Assembly: GCF_000426505.1 (NCBI RefSeq)
Contig: NZ_AUFM01000011.1
Coordinates: forward strand, 310,001 to 374,000
Direction: 5' to 3'
Source of the DNA: Nisaea denitrificans DSM 18348
Lineage (GTDB): Bacteria > Pseudomonadota > Alphaproteobacteria > Thalassobaculales > Thalassobaculaceae
Length of the DNA stretch: 64,000 nucleotides
Made by a program: the position numbers and the translations under genes. Under the pieces are notes generated by a model that did no database searches, was not told the DNA's origin, and saw only the letters and a list, made by a program, of their open reading frames with translations. Positions 63,614-64,000 of this stretch are shown piece after piece (position 1 is the first letter of the stretch; each line of letters starts with the position of its first letter).

Positions 63614-64000
63614 TTAAATGGCGGAAACGCGTGTAATTTCATTCATTTCGACGATGATCTTTCCGACCATCAGGCTCGGCCCGTCCTCGCCGGTGACAAC
63701 ACCGGTTACCAGACCGACAGCCTCAACCTCGGCCGTTATGCCTTCGTTGTCGGCGTCGAGCGCATTGATCTGAACTGAATAGGGGCCGTTCGGCAGTTTT
63801 TGGCCGTCTGCATCGGTACCGTCCCAGTTGAATTCAAAGCGCTTGCCCGAGCCGGTTGAGCCTTCTTCCGAATAAACCAGATCACCGGCCGCGTTGAAGA
63901 CGTTGACCGTGGTTGAGGTCGCCTCGCCTTCAAGCAGATAACCCCAGCTCGCACCGGCATCGGTGAGGTTGGTATTGTTGCCGTTGAAGATCACATGCTC
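63614..64000 (-). CDS. flgD: Flagellar hook capping protein FlgD, 3' part
   Basis: The reading frame enters from beyond the window at 64000 (upstream codons EHVIFNG run without a stop) and ends at 63614, so this is the C-terminal about 128 residues of FlgD, not a short gene starting at GTG 63994. The FlgD Ig-like and Tudor-type region is seen in VNVFNAAGDLVYS, FEFNWDGTDADGQKLPNGPY and KIIVEMNEITRVSAI. FlgD caps the growing hook. It is followed 111 bases later by flgE. Confidence 0.9.
   Translation of the reverse strand, partial: EHVIFNGNNTNLTDAGASWGYLLEGEATSTTVNVFNAAGDLVYSEEGSTGSGKRFEFNWDGTDADGQKLPNGPYSVQINALDADNEGITAEVEAVGLVTGVVTGEDGPSLMVGKIIVEMNEITRVSAI

Noticed and set aside
63614-63994. 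Separate short gene starting at GTG 63994
   Set aside because: The frame stays open up to the window edge and the protein fits the C-terminal part of FlgD, so the GTG is internal.
1-64000. tRNA/rRNA genes, CRISPR arrays, transposases, phage genes
   Set aside because: Looked for on both strands in the gaps and found none.

Overview
The window reads as a chromosomal segment of a moderately high-GC, free-living, motile alphaproteobacterium. ChpT, CtrA and a DUF1153/SciP protein occur together, and this trio is confined to Alphaproteobacteria. Gene content and order (SUF operon, FlbD, stand-alone homodimeric E1, GTG/TTG starts) suggest a Rhodospirillales-like marine or soil heterotroph; that placement is inference. 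No rRNA, tRNA, CRISPR, prophage or insertion sequence was seen. Genes are densely packed and no gene-free stretch exceeds about 300 bases.

Region by region. (1) 1-529: 5' part of an EamA transporter, leaving the window on the left. (2) 772-6940: SUF iron-sulfur cluster operon (Rrf2 regulator, sufB, sufC, sufD, sufS, sufT-like, sufA-type carrier). Two almost identical FNR/Dnr-type palindromes flank it (550 and 6531). (3) 7139-16443: phosphoenolpyruvate carboxylase, an Atm1-type ABC exporter, an AT-richer methyltransferase, a homodimeric E1/transketolase-like enzyme and a SolA-type flavin oxidase. (4) 16576-32324: nitrogen and amino-acid scavenging block: a 35-residue membrane peptide missed by normal ORF cut-offs, alanine dehydrogenase, PuuB- and PuuA-like genes, a lysophospholipase-like hydrolase, an AbrB-family permease, an aspartoacylase-family amidohydrolase, a five-gene Dpp-type ABC importer, N-formylglutamate amidohydrolase and an arginase-family enzyme with an altered metal motif. 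(5) 32366-38273: NAD kinase, a secreted protein, moaA, fdhD, mobA, a lipoprotein, a DUF364-type protein with an extra N-terminal region and a DUF3553 protein, probably a molybdenum cofactor/formate dehydrogenase accessory neighbourhood. (6) 38466-64000: chemotaxis and flagellum. chpT, cheA (hybrid), cheW, cheY, cheB and cheR run rightwards to a strong bidirectional terminator. ctrA and fliI-fliJ are divergent. fliF-fliH-fliN-motA-flbD-flhA-flhF-flhG-fliK run leftwards. Then come a TPR/glycosyltransferase-like gene, sciP, and flgE with a partial flgD.

How it fits together. The last 26 kb puts a CtrA phosphorelay output (ChpT to CtrA), its inhibitor (SciP) and the sigma54 activator FlbD inside the motility locus they probably regulate. 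CtrA-like TTAA-N7-TTNA sites lie before cheA, before ctrA/fliI, before sciP and before the TPR gene; the one before sciP encloses a GANTC methylation site. The SUF operon and its flanking FNR-like boxes suggest oxygen or nitric-oxide responsive Fe-S assembly. The middle of the window is consistent with import of small peptides or derivatised amino acids and their release to glutamate, alanine and ammonia.

Functions are assigned from protein motifs read by eye. No database search was run, and start codons were chosen from ribosome binding sites and family N-termini.
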